A DNA stretch of 64,000 nucleotides from Parasphingopyxis sp. (GTDB lineage: Bacteria; Pseudomonadota; Alphaproteobacteria; Sphingomonadales; Sphingomonadaceae), in NCBI RefSeq assembly GCF_028279465.1, contig NZ_JANQNS010000018.1, forward strand, positions 62,001-126,000, read 5' to 3'. The first letter of the stretch is position 1; each line of letters begins with the position of its first letter. Both the position numbers and the translations under genes were made by a program. A model generated the notes under the pieces. That model was not told the DNA's origin and made no database searches. It was given only the letters and a program-made list of their open reading frames with translations. This document shows, in pieces, positions 30,187-38,835 of this stretch.

Positions 30187-31161
30187 TCAGGCCGCGAGCG
30201 AGAGGAACGGAACAGGCGTTGTCGGGGTGAGCACGATCGGCTGTTCGTTCCGCGCCTCGAAAAGCTCGCCATCGAGGATCACGCTCGACTGATCGCCCTC
30301 GATGCGGATTTCATCGCCCTGGCTCAGATGCACGCCGGCCAGCGGTGTTCTGTCGAGCCTGCCGAACATGCTCGCCCATAGCGCCCGCAACAATGTCAGC
30401 GGCTTCTGTTCGACCATCATGAGCTTCAGCGGACCGGACGCCGACGACCCGAGCGCTGTCTGGCTCTTGAGCAGCAGACGCTCCAACGTCGTCACCATGA
30501 GCAGCGCGAACTTGCCCTGAATTTCGCCCTGATGGATGACCGAGACACTGATCGGCCGCGCCTGGGGCGGGAGAAAGCGCGCCTTGATCCCGAACAGCGC
30601 CGACAGGACCACGGCTATGGCTGTGAGGAAATGGCTGAACCCGTTGGGCAGGCCGAGCGGATATATTTTGTGCCGGCAATAGAGGATCGAATCGGCAAGC
30701 CCCGCCCCGCCCAGAAACATGCCGAGCACGGGCCGGTCGGCCGAACCGCTGCCGCTCAGGGAAATCAGCTCGCGGCTAACGATATGGTCGCTAAGATCGG
30801 TGCGCACGATCTCCATGATCCGTTCGAGCGCCTTGATGGGATCGCCCTCGGCGCCCAAGTCCAGCGCAATCAGATTGGTCTTGCCATTGGGCAGCACGGC
30901 AACGGGCGGCGGCGCATCGGCGAAATGCCGGCCATGATGCAGCTCGGTCAGCGCGGCCTGCACCGTTCCGTCCCCGCCATTGATCACGAGGATCTGCGGA
31001 TTGACGCGCGCGATCGTCTCCAGCGCTTCGCCGATCTGGCTCACATCCTCGACCTCGTAATGGAAGATGTCGCGCCGCTGCGCGCAGAATTTGCGTATCT
31101 GCGGCAGCATCGCGACATTTCCCGTCGAGCGGGGATTGGAGAGAAGGGCGACACAGACCAT
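30187..31161 (-). CDS. Diacylglycerol-kinase-type lipid kinase, probable ceramide kinase
   Basis: 324 residues, DAGK_cat family. ATP motif GGDGT (62-66) and a C-terminal LCB5/YegS-like beta domain ('SVILDGELFEA' is the conserved DGE element). It phosphorylates a lipid hydroxyl; the CpgB/ceramide kinase of Caulobacter belongs to the same fold and is encoded in its sphingolipid locus. The position here, between DUF2141 and the Tam41-like gene inside a sphingolipid cluster, makes ceramide or sphinganine the favoured substrate, not diacylglycerol. Confidence 0.75.
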   Translation of the reverse strand: MVCVALLSNPRSTGNVAMLPQIRKFCAQRRDIFHYEVEDVSQIGEALETIARVNPQILVINGGDGTVQAALTELHHGRHFADAPPPVAVLPNGKTNLIALDLGAEGDPIKALERIMEIVRTDLSDHIVSRELISLSGSGSADRPVLGMFLGGAGLADSILYCRHKIYPLGLPNGFSHFLTAIAVVLSALFGIKARFLPPQARPISVSVIHQGEIQGKFALLMVTTLERLLLKSQTALGSSASGPLKLMMVEQKPLTLLRALWASMFGRLDRTPLAGVHLSQGDEIRIEGDQSSVILDGELFEARNEQPIVLTPTTPVPFLSLAA

Positions 31162-31164
31162 AGA

Positions 31165-31677
31165 CTAGCTGATCGGCTCTATCGATGTGCCCTGCATATA
31201 GTTGAGCACGATGTTCACCCGGGTCACGCCGGGGCCTGCGCGAAAGCGGACCTCGTCGACATCGGGTTCGAGATTGAACGGAAAGGAGATATCCGGGTTG
31301 CCGGAGAAACCACCGCCATCGCGCCGGTCGGACCGATTGTTACCGTTGCTGTCATGGCGCACGGCGATCCCGTAGGTGCCCGGGCCGGGCAGCGGAAGGC
31401 ATACGGTCATGTTACGGTTGCGCGGCTGTGCCGGAATATCGACGCGGTGCAGCCACTCGCCACGCTCGAGCCAGCTATTGTCGCCGCGATAGGATTGCAC
31501 GCGAACGCGGCCATTGGAATCGCGAAAGCCGACCACGCGCACGAGCGCGGCCGAACCCGACGCGCCGGCCTGGCACCGGCTCATATCGTTCGACACGCGT
31601 GTGCCGGCATTGGCCGAACTGGCGATGGCCGCGACGGACAGGGCGGCGGCTGCGGTAACATATTTGCTTTTCAGCAT
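31165..31677 (-). CDS. Secreted DUF2141 protein
   Basis: 170 residues from ATG 31677. Signal peptide (about 1-24, ending SANA), then a DUF2141 beta domain with 'GTYGIAVRHDSNGNNRSDRR', a Ca-binding-like loop. DUF2141 has no firm function. It heads a three-gene unit (DUF2141, kinase, Tam41-like) with 3- and 2-bp gaps, so it probably supports the same lipid pathway in the periplasm. Confidence 0.85.
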   Translation of the reverse strand: MLKSKYVTAAAALSVAAIASSANAGTRVSNDMSRCQAGASGSAALVRVVGFRDSNGRVRVQSYRGDNSWLERGEWLHRVDIPAQPRNRNMTVCLPLPGPGTYGIAVRHDSNGNNRSDRRDGGGFSGNPDISFPFNLEPDVDEVRFRAGPGVTRVNIVLNYMQGTSIEPIS

Positions 31678-31811
31678 CGAAAACTTACTCCAACAGGTTC
31701 TGCCATGCCTGTTTGCCCAGATCGGGCATGGCAAAATTCATACTAATCCCCTATTTCAGACAAATATCCCCAATGCTTGCGGCCAAATTATGGTCACGGA
31801 GCGTCTGAACT

Positions 31812-33017
31812 TTGCAAATCTTCACTGCCACCGACCGCTATATGTTCCGGCTGATCATCGTCCCGCTCGTGGCGACGCTGGTCATCGCGGCCATGCTGCT
31901 GGTGCTCGACAAGATGCTGCGGCTGTTCGATTTCGTCGCGCGCGAAGGCGGCCCGGTGAATGTCGTGTGGCAGATGCTGGCCAATCTGGTGCCCGAATAT
32001 CTGTCGCTGGCGATCCCGGTCGGGCTCCTGCTCGGCATATTGCTCGCCTTCCGCAAGCTCGCTCTCTCGTCGGAACTCGACGTGTTCAAGGCCTGCGGGA
32101 TCGGCTATCGGCGCCTGCTGTTCGTGCCCTATATCTTCACGGTCGGCTTTGTCCTGCTGAACCTCCTGATCGTCAGCTATTTCCAGCCGATCGCGCGCTA
32201 TTCGTACGAAAATCTCCAGTTCGAGCTGCGCTCAGGCGCGCTCGGCGCGTCGATCAATGTCGGCGAATTCAACAATCTCGGCAGCAATATGACGCTGCGC
32301 GTCGAGGAAAGTACGAATGACGGGCGGGACTTGTCGGACATATTCGTCCGCACGACATCGCCCGAAGGCCGCGAGCTTTCCGTGTCGGCGGACCATGGCA
32401 CGTTCATGGCGACCGACGAGGAGGATACGATCCTGCTCCGGCTGACCAATGGCCGATTGATCCATAACCAGGCCGATTTCGAAAGCCCGCGCGTGCTGAG
32501 CTTCGAAAGTCATGACCTGCCCATCGACCTGCCCCGTATCGAACAATTCAGGGGGCGTGGCGGCGAACATCGCGAACTCACCCTCTTCGAGCTGGTCCGC
32601 GTCGGCGGGGACGAAAGCGTTCCCGAAGATCTCCGGCTCGCGAGCCGGGCGAACTTTCATTATCGCCTGGCCGAAATCGCGATGATGTTCCTGCTGCCCT
32701 TACTGGCTGTGGCGCTCGCCGTGCCGCCGAAGCGATCGACTTCGGCGCTCGGGGTGTTCCTGTCGGTGGTGATGATCACGACTTACCATAAAATCTGCCA
32801 ATATGGCGAAGACCTTGCCGCGCTGGGCCGCGTCGATCCGCTGATATCCTTATGGGTGCCGTTCGTCGTCTTCGCGGGGCTCATTATCTGGATGTATTAT
32901 CATATCGCCTATGTGCCGGGCGGACAGCCGATCGGCGCGCTCGAAAAAGGCTTTTCCAAAATCGCGGGGGGCGTCAGAAAACTGTTCCTGCGCAGGCAAA
33001 GACCGATCGGAAACTGA
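31812..33017 (+). CDS. lptF: LptF-like permease (YjgP/YjgQ family)
   Basis: 401 residues. About six membrane helices (three near residues 12-120, three from about 295 on) flank a periplasmic beta-jellyroll domain (about 130-270), the LptF plan. LptF and LptG, with an ATPase, move a lipid from the inner membrane to a periplasmic bridge. It starts at TTG 31812 (ATG 31842 is an alternative). Its neighbour is an LptG-like gene 3 bp downstream. Caulobacter has a similar extra permease pair in its sphingolipid locus, so sphingolipid export, not LPS, is a plausible role here. Confidence 0.85.
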   Translation: MQIFTATDRYMFRLIIVPLVATLVIAAMLLVLDKMLRLFDFVAREGGPVNVVWQMLANLVPEYLSLAIPVGLLLGILLAFRKLALSSELDVFKACGIGYRRLLFVPYIFTVGFVLLNLLIVSYFQPIARYSYENLQFELRSGALGASINVGEFNNLGSNMTLRVEESTNDGRDLSDIFVRTTSPEGRELSVSADHGTFMATDEEDTILLRLTNGRLIHNQADFESPRVLSFESHDLPIDLPRIEQFRGRGGEHRELTLFELVRVGGDESVPEDLRLASRANFHYRLAEIAMMFLLPLLAVALAVPPKRSTSALGVFLSVVMITTYHKICQYGEDLAALGRVDPLISLWVPFVVFAGLIIWMYYHIAYVPGGQPIGALEKGFSKIAGGVRKLFLRRQRPIGN

Positions 33018-33020
33018 TCC

Positions 33021-34124
33021 GTGCGCGGACCGCAGTTCCAATTCTTCCCATCGCGGACGATCTCGTTGTACATGGCGAAGATATTCGTCACGCGCACATT
33101 CGCCGTATTGGGCGGGCTCGTCGTCATCCTGATGACGCTCGATCTGCTCGGCGAATCCGGACAGATTTTGGCGCCTGAGGGCAATGGCGAGGCCGAGCTC
33201 TGGTTCTATGTCTCGCTACGCGTGCCGCAACTGATCGAGCGCTTTCTGCCCTTCGCGGCCTTGCTCGGCACGCTGATCGCGCTGAGTTCGATGAACGCGA
33301 ATAGCGAGATCATATCGATGAAGGCGGCGGGGGCTTCGGCGCACCAGATTCTCGCGCCGCTCATCTTGACCGGCTTCATTATCAGCATTGGCCTTTTCAT
33401 CTTCAACGAGCGGGTCGTCGCGCCGGCTTATGCCACGCTCGCCGCCTGGGAATCGGTCGATTATGGCCCGATACCGGACCAAAGCGCCGGTGCGACCAAT
33501 GTCTGGGTGCGCGACGGGAACGATCTGATCAACGCGCGCAGCGTGTCGGGGCGTGGAGACGACGCGGTTCTCGAAGGCGTGACCGTGTACGACCGGACGG
33601 GTGGCACGATCGAATATCTCGTGAGCGCCGAACGAGCGACCTATACCGGATCGGGCTGGCGGCTCGAAAATCCGCAGCAATTCGACGTTTCCGCAGTCGA
33701 GCAGGCCAATCCGGAAGAGATGATAATCGCCGAGAATGTGACACCCGATCAGTTCACGCTCGCCAATGTCGAAGCCGGCGCACTCAATTTCTTCGAACTG
33801 CGCCAGGCGATCGCCGATCTAGAGGCCGCGGGCCGGTCCACCGTCGCGCTGGAGGCCGGCCTCTGGCATAAGATTTCCGGGCCCTTATCGACCATATTAA
33901 TGCCGCTGCTCGGGGCAGTGGCCGGTTTCGGCCTTGCGCGCTCGGGCCAGCTTTTCATCCGCGCGATCATCGGGATGGCGCTGGGTTTCACCTATTTCGT
34001 CGCCGACAATTTCGCGCTCGCCATGGGCAACATCGGCGCCTATCCGCCGGTATTGGCGGCATGGGCGCCCTTCTTCCTCTTCTTGCTGATCGGCGAGGCC
34101 GTGCTGATCCGAACCGAGGAATGA
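33021..34124 (+). CDS. lptG: LptG-like permease (YjgP/YjgQ family)
   Basis: 367 residues from GTG 33021, the same six-helix/jellyroll plan as the preceding gene. 'GTLIALSSMNANSEIISMKAAGAS' is the conserved cytoplasmic coupling helix region of LptG that contacts the ATPase. With the LptF-like partner it makes a heterodimer. No ATPase, LptA or LptC gene is seen in the window, so those parts must come from elsewhere. Confidence 0.88.
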   Translation: MRGPQFQFFPSRTISLYMAKIFVTRTFAVLGGLVVILMTLDLLGESGQILAPEGNGEAELWFYVSLRVPQLIERFLPFAALLGTLIALSSMNANSEIISMKAAGASAHQILAPLILTGFIISIGLFIFNERVVAPAYATLAAWESVDYGPIPDQSAGATNVWVRDGNDLINARSVSGRGDDAVLEGVTVYDRTGGTIEYLVSAERATYTGSGWRLENPQQFDVSAVEQANPEEMIIAENVTPDQFTLANVEAGALNFFELRQAIADLEAAGRSTVALEAGLWHKISGPLSTILMPLLGAVAGFGLARSGQLFIRAIIGMALGFTYFVADNFALAMGNIGAYPPVLAAWAPFFLFLLIGEAVLIRTEE

Positions 34125-34170
34125 AGCGATTAGTTTTGTTTGTCAGACTCGACCTATTAGTCGAGCGCCG

Positions 34171-34245
34171 CACCAGCCCTCACCCCCTCCCGACCTCCCA
34201 TTCAGGGTACACTCGTGGGAGGTCGGGAGGGGGTGAGGGCTGGTG
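34171..34245. repeat. Perfect 30-bp inverted repeat
   Basis: Left arm 34171-34200 (starting CACCAGCCCTCACCCCC) and right arm 34216-34245 are perfect complements with a 15-bp loop. It is located between the LptG-like gene and the flippase gene, where it could act as a strong hairpin terminator or a REP-like element. Confidence 0.85.
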
Positions 34246-34328
34246 CCGCGACATTGCGATAGCAATGTTCTGACAAAATAACGCACAGCACTTCGACAAA
34301 CCCAGCCTAAAACGAATAGGGATGGCGT

Positions 34329-35864
34329 ATGGCCGAAACACCACCAGCCTCCCCGAAACCCGCCGCTGTGCGGCGCGGCGACGTCGCCCATGGCGCGGGG
34401 ATGGCGGCGCTGGCGCGGCTTGGCGCACTGATCGAAGTGATCGCCCAGCCGATCTACACATGGCTGTTCGGCATCGCGACCTACGGGCTCTACATCGTCC
34501 TCTGGTCGGCCGTGAACATGGCCGAGAAGATCGTCGATCTGTCGCTGACCCAGGCCTTGCAGCGGATCGTACCTGTCGAGGGTGAAGAGGCGGCGCATGG
34601 GGCAGTGAAATTCGCGCTGCTCGTCACGGTAATCCCCGCCAGCCTGATCGCGGCCGCCGTCACCTTATTCTCGGCCGACATCGCACAATGGGTATCGGCC
34701 TCGCCTGAAGACGCGGCCCAGCTGCCGCAGATGATTGCCCTGTTCGCCTGGGCGCTCCCGCTTTGGACGTTCGTCGAGATCGCGACCTCGGCCGCACGGG
34801 CGCGGCGCGCCTTTGGCCCTGAGATCCGCCTGCGCATCTTTTGGGAGCAATGCGCGCGGCTCGTTTTCGCTATCGGCTTTTTCTTTGCCGGATTTGCGAG
34901 CAGCGGCCTGCTCTTCGCTCACCTCCTGTCGCTCGCGCTGGTCGCCATCCTCTCTCTACGACTGCTCGGCCGTTACTATGATCTCGGCCTGATGCTGCGG
35001 GTTCCGGTGCCGAAGCCGCTGCGCGCGAATGTGCTGATATCGGGCTTCGCCCTGTCGCCCAGCGCCATCGCCCGCCGGATATTGAACGACCTGCCGCCGA
35101 TCATCCTCAATGTCATGCTGCCGGGAACCCAGGGCGCGACCGCAGCCGGCCTGTTCGGCATCGCGCGCAAAGTAGCCTCCGTCCCGCTGATCGTGCGGCA
35201 AGCCTTTCTCTACGTCCTCGCGCCACTCAGCTCCGCCCAGGCCGCACTCGATCGGAAAGACATCGCGCCGCTGTACGCCTTTTCATCGCGTCTTTCGGCG
35301 GCGCTCGTTCTGCCTCTAGGTGGCCTGCTGATCCTCCTCGCCTCGGACATTTTGAGCCTGTTCGGCCCGGGTGTAGACGCCGCGCTGATGGCGCTTGTGA
35401 TCCTGACGGCCGGACGGATGGGCGAAGCGATTGTCGGGCCCGCCACGCCGATCGTCGAGATGATCGGCCATCGCCTCCTGCCGCTGGTCAACAGCCTGAT
35501 CGGCATTGCCATCTGGACTGCTCTTGCGCTGCTTTTCGCGCCGGAACGCGGCGCGGCGGGCATGGCTATCGCGGTGAGTATCGGCGCGGTGGCGATCGCA
35601 CTCGCGGCCGTCGTCGAACTCAAGATCAGCGACGATCTGCAGCCCTTCGACCTCCCCTTTCTACGTGGGCTTTTCGCGGGCGTGATTGGTGTCGCGCTGC
35701 TCGCATTGGCCGGCTCTGTACTCGAGCCGTTGGGCGCACCAGTGCGCGCCGTCGGTCTGATCCTGCTCTTTGCGCCCTTATGCTGGGTAACGCTACGGCT
35801 CGGGCTCGACCTAGACGATCGCGCCGCGCTAGGATCGTTCGCGAAGCGAGCAAGGCTGGTGTGA
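34329..35864 (+). CDS. Polysaccharide/lipid flippase (MurJ/Wzx-like, MOP superfamily)
   Basis: 511 residues with about 12-14 membrane helices, e.g. 'ALARLGALIEVIAQPIYTWLFGIATYGLYI' near residue 30, the Wzx/MOP pattern. A polar N-terminal tail (about 1-25) precedes helix 1. Substrate unknown; placed between the LptFG-like pair and the fatty-acid hydroxylase it may flip a glycosylated sphingolipid or an undecaprenol-linked sugar. No glycosyltransferase gene is visible in the window. Confidence 0.8.
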   Translation: MAETPPASPKPAAVRRGDVAHGAGMAALARLGALIEVIAQPIYTWLFGIATYGLYIVLWSAVNMAEKIVDLSLTQALQRIVPVEGEEAAHGAVKFALLVTVIPASLIAAAVTLFSADIAQWVSASPEDAAQLPQMIALFAWALPLWTFVEIATSAARARRAFGPEIRLRIFWEQCARLVFAIGFFFAGFASSGLLFAHLLSLALVAILSLRLLGRYYDLGLMLRVPVPKPLRANVLISGFALSPSAIARRILNDLPPIILNVMLPGTQGATAAGLFGIARKVASVPLIVRQAFLYVLAPLSSAQAALDRKDIAPLYAFSSRLSAALVLPLGGLLILLASDILSLFGPGVDAALMALVILTAGRMGEAIVGPATPIVEMIGHRLLPLVNSLIGIAIWTALALLFAPERGAAGMAIAVSIGAVAIALAAVVELKISDDLQPFDLPFLRGLFAGVIGVALLALAGSVLEPLGAPVRAVGLILLFAPLCWVTLRLGLDLDDRAALGSFAKRARLV

Positions 35865-36011
35865 GTCGCGCCTCTTTTGCCCGAAAACACTACAAGAAGC
35901 GCACGATTTTCGTCGCAAAGCTGCCTCATTGCCTGTTCATATGGACAGGCTTACGGCAATGGGCCGTTTCGCTATCAGATTCGCAAGTTTAAAGATTAAA
36001 GGAAGTTAGAC

Positions 36012-36779
36012 GTGAGAGCCGCAGCTACAGCGCGCCCCGGTATCTGGAATCGGTCGCACTATCTCGACAAGATGACGTTCAAGGAACTGGTCGTCGCCTA
36101 TTTTCAGTATCCGGCGATCATCGCCTATCTGGCTTTGTCTGTCGTGATGCTCGGCATCTATGTCTGGCAGCCGGCGACCCTGTTACAGACCGCGGCGAGC
36201 CTCGCGGTCGCCGTGATGGCTTATCCGCTCGCCTGGTACATGCTGCACCGCTGGGTGCTGCACAGCCAGTGGATGTACAAGGTGAAGATTCTCGCTCCGG
36301 TCTGGAAGCGCATCCATTACGATCACCATCAGGACCCGAACCATCTCGAAGTGCTGTTCGGCTCGCTCACCACGACTCTGCCGACGATCGTCGTCATCCT
36401 CGCGCCCATCGGCTGGGCCATCGGCGGTGTCGGCGGCGCGGCCGCGGCGGTCGGCGCGGGCCTGTTGACGACATGCTTCTACGAATTCTGCCACTGTGTG
36501 CAGCATCTGAAGTACAAGCCGCGCAACAAATGGCTCGCACAGATGAAGGCCCGCCACATGGCCCATCATTTCCATGACGAGAGCGGCAATTTCGGGATCA
36601 CCAACTTCTTCTGGGACAAGGTTTTCGGCACCTTCTACGAGCGGCCGGACCGCAAGGAGAAGAGCGAGACGGTGTTCAACCTCGGCTATACGCCCGAGAC
36701 GGCCGAGCGCTATCCCTGGGTCGCGGAACTGTCGGGCGGCGTCGCCACCGGACACCCGACGCAGCGCGCCAAGGACTGA
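36012..36779 (+). CDS. Membrane fatty-acid hydroxylase (Scs7/FA2H-like)
   Basis: 255 residues from GTG 36012 (GGAAG upstream). The histidine boxes of the fatty-acid hydroxylase/sterol desaturase superfamily are clear: HRWVLH (79-84), HYDHH (102-106), HCVQH (161-165) and HMAHHFH (182-188), with membrane helices at about 32-52 and 58-78. Scs7/FA2H add a 2-hydroxyl to the ceramide acyl chain; Sphingomonas sphingolipids do carry 2-hydroxymyristate. Twenty bp before the ceramide-synthase-like gene, so acyl-chain hydroxylation is the most likely role. Confidence 0.82.
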   Translation: MRAAATARPGIWNRSHYLDKMTFKELVVAYFQYPAIIAYLALSVVMLGIYVWQPATLLQTAASLAVAVMAYPLAWYMLHRWVLHSQWMYKVKILAPVWKRIHYDHHQDPNHLEVLFGSLTTTLPTIVVILAPIGWAIGGVGGAAAAVGAGLLTTCFYEFCHCVQHLKYKPRNKWLAQMKARHMAHHFHDESGNFGITNFFWDKVFGTFYERPDRKEKSETVFNLGYTPETAERYPWVAELSGGVATGHPTQRAKD

Positions 36780-36799
36780 CCGGAACTGTCACCCCGACC

Positions 36800-37954
36800 A
36801 TGACCGCAGACATCGCCGTCCGCCCGGTCACCGGCAAGGCGGAGCTCAAGACGTTCGTCGACATCGCCTATCGGCTCAACAGCGGCGACCCGCATTGGGT
36901 CCCGCCGTTGCGCTCGGACGTGTACGAGCTGCTGAACCGCGACAAGAATCCCTTCTACGAACACGCCACCGTCCAGCTCTTCCTCGCCTGGCGCGGAAAC
37001 GAGCCGGTCGGGCGCATCTCGGCGCATTACGATCATCTCGCGCTCGAACAGCCGGCCGATCAGGGCATGGGCCCCGGCACCGGCAATTGGGGCATGATGG
37101 AGGCAGCCGACGAAACGGTGATGCACGCGCTCATCGCAGCCGCGGAAGACTGGCTGAGAGGTCAGGACATGACCCGCGTCATCGCGCCGATGAGCCTGTC
37201 CGTATGGGACGAGCCGGGCCTCTTGACCAAGGGCCATGACCACCCGCCGACGATCATGATGGGCCATCACAATGCCGCCTATCAGGGCTGGATCGAGGCC
37301 GCCGGTTACAGCGAAGTCAAACAGCTACTCACCTATCGCGTGCCGATCGTCGATGGGTTCCCGAAAATCGTGAACCGGATCGTCGCCTCGGGCGAACGCA
37401 ACGCGAAAATCGAAATCCGCCCGATCGACATGAACCGCTATGACGAAGAGGCCGAGCTGATCCTCTCGATCCTCAATCGCGCCTGGAGCAAGAATTGGGG
37501 CTTCGTCCCGATCACAGACCGCGAGGTCCAATATATCAAGGGCAAGCTCAAACCGGTCATCTACCCGCCGGTCAACCTGATCGCCTATTATGAGGGCAAG
37601 CCCGCGGCCTTCATGCTCGCCTTCCCCGATATCAACGAAGCGCTGATCGAGATGAACGGCTCGCTGCTGCCCTTCGGCTGGGCGAAGCTGCTCTGGAAGC
37701 TCAAACGCAAACGCTGGAAGATCGGCCGCGTCCCGCTGATGGGCGTGCTGCCCGAACATCAGAACAGCCGCCTCGCCAGCCAGCTCGCCTTCATGATGAT
37801 CGAATATATCCGCCGCTGGGGCGTCGGGACGATGGACGCCGGCATCGCCGAAGTCGGCTGGATCCTCGAAGACAATCAGGGAATGGTGGCGATTGCGGAC
37901 GCGATCGACGGGGATAATAACCGGGTCTATTCGGTGTATGAGAAGGGGCTGTAG
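36800..37954 (+). CDS. bCerS-like N-acyltransferase (bacterial ceramide synthase)
   Basis: 384 residues, GNAT-like, unrelated to eukaryotic ceramide synthases. The family is the one represented by Caulobacter CCNA_01212, which acylates the long-chain base. Landmarks: 'NSGDPHWVPPLRSD', 'PMSLSVWDEPGLLTKGHDHPPTIMMGHHN', 'NRAWSKNWGFVP' and 'MGVLPEHQNSRLASQLAFMMIEY'. No signal peptide. It follows a fatty-acid hydroxylase and lies 10 kb from spt, so the two are not adjacent. Assignment from motif resemblance and context. Confidence 0.8.
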   Translation: MTADIAVRPVTGKAELKTFVDIAYRLNSGDPHWVPPLRSDVYELLNRDKNPFYEHATVQLFLAWRGNEPVGRISAHYDHLALEQPADQGMGPGTGNWGMMEAADETVMHALIAAAEDWLRGQDMTRVIAPMSLSVWDEPGLLTKGHDHPPTIMMGHHNAAYQGWIEAAGYSEVKQLLTYRVPIVDGFPKIVNRIVASGERNAKIEIRPIDMNRYDEEAELILSILNRAWSKNWGFVPITDREVQYIKGKLKPVIYPPVNLIAYYEGKPAAFMLAFPDINEALIEMNGSLLPFGWAKLLWKLKRKRWKIGRVPLMGVLPEHQNSRLASQLAFMMIEYIRRWGVGTMDAGIAEVGWILEDNQGMVAIADAIDGDNNRVYSVYEKGL

Positions 37955-37974
37955 AATATCTCCGGTTGACGTTG

Positions 37975-38058
37975 CGTCACCCCGGACTTGATCCGGGGTC
38001 CAGGGCAGCAAACGATATCGCTCTTGGCTCTGGATGCCGGATCAAGTCCGGCATGACG
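37975..38058. repeat. REP-like element (C)
   Basis: Near-complementary arms start with CGTCACCCCGGACTTGATCC and end with GGATCAAGTCCGGCATGACG, around a 24-bp loop. This is the abundant alphaproteobacterial palindrome found between convergent or adjacent genes. It follows the ceramide-synthase-like gene and may act as a terminator. Confidence 0.8.
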
Positions 38059-38184
38059 TGATTCTACCTTAAGATGAAAAACTCTAGCCTCTTGCAATGT
38101 AGGACAAAGCATGTGCCATTCTGATGGATGACACATCGGACGCCTACGTCACCGAAATCGGGCCTCGCCGCCTCGCCCTCCCCT

Positions 38185-38266
38185 CGTCACTCCCGCGAAA
38201 GCGGGAGTCCCGCTTTGCAGGAAAATGCGGGGAAGCAGCGGGATTCTCGCTTTCGCGGGAATGACG
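38185..38266. repeat. REP-like element (D), different family
   Basis: Arms CGTCACTCCCGCGAAAGCGG and CCGCTTTCGCGGGAATGACG-like (imperfect). Located 126 bp after element C. Its end supplies GGAGG for the next gene. Confidence 0.8.
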
Positions 38267-38274
38267 GAGGCGAT

Positions 38275-38835
38275 TTGCGGTGTAGCGACCCTCTCGCCAC
38301 CGCTATCGTCCGCAACCGCGCATCGGGCTGGACGGTGCGGCGGATGCGGTGTTTTCTGTCGCTGTTCGAGGCCAGCGGCCGGGTCGGGGCATCCTGCGCG
38401 GCGCTTGGGCTATCGCGGCGGTCGGTGACGAAGCTGCGCCGCCGCAATCCGGCCTTCGCCGCGGAATGGGCGGCGGCCGCGCGGCGGCGGGAGGCGCGGC
38501 GGGCCGCTTTTCTCGATATCGATACGATCCCGGGCCGCGCGCCCGATCATGCCAAACTGCCGAGTGGACAATTGCGCGCCGCGCTGTCCCACGCGGATGG
38601 CGTGCTCGGGCGGCGAAAAGCGGCGGGCGTCACACAGGCGGGAACTTTGCGCAGGCCCAACCCGGTTCCGTGTCAACCTAACGGGAACTTAAGGCGCAAC
38701 GCGCTCACTCCGCCAGCTCGATCCATACCGGCGTATGGTCGGACGCCTTCTCCCGGCCGCGATACTCCTTGTCCACGCCCGCATCGACGAGCCGGTCGGC
38801 GGCCACCGGGCTCAGCATCAGATGGTCGATCCTGA
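38275..38835 (+). CDS. Small helix-turn-helix protein (sphingomonad family), unclear C terminus
   Basis: From TTG 38275, 186 residues are open. The core (about residues 17-75, 'GWTVRRMRCFLSLFEASGRVGASCAALGLSRRSVTKLRRR') is a helix-turn-helix seen in many small sphingomonad proteins of the type 'WTxxRQRxFL...AYxLRRR'. The TTG is preferred because GGAGG (38264-38268) stands 6 bp before it, in the end of repeat D. The last about 45 residues are Pro/Arg-rich and run opposite to the xth gene, overlapping it by 131 bp, so the true end may be earlier or a frameshift may exist. Confidence 0.45.
   Translation: MRCSDPLATAIVRNRASGWTVRRMRCFLSLFEASGRVGASCAALGLSRRSVTKLRRRNPAFAAEWAAAARRREARRAAFLDIDTIPGRAPDHAKLPSGQLRAALSHADGVLGRRKAAGVTQAGTLRRPNPVPCQPNGNLRRNALTPPARSIPAYGRTPSPGRDTPCPRPHRRAGRRPPGSASDGRS

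Noticed and set aside
37975-38266. Insertion sequence at 38 kb
   Set aside because: Two hairpin elements without a transposase and with different sequences; better called REP-like.
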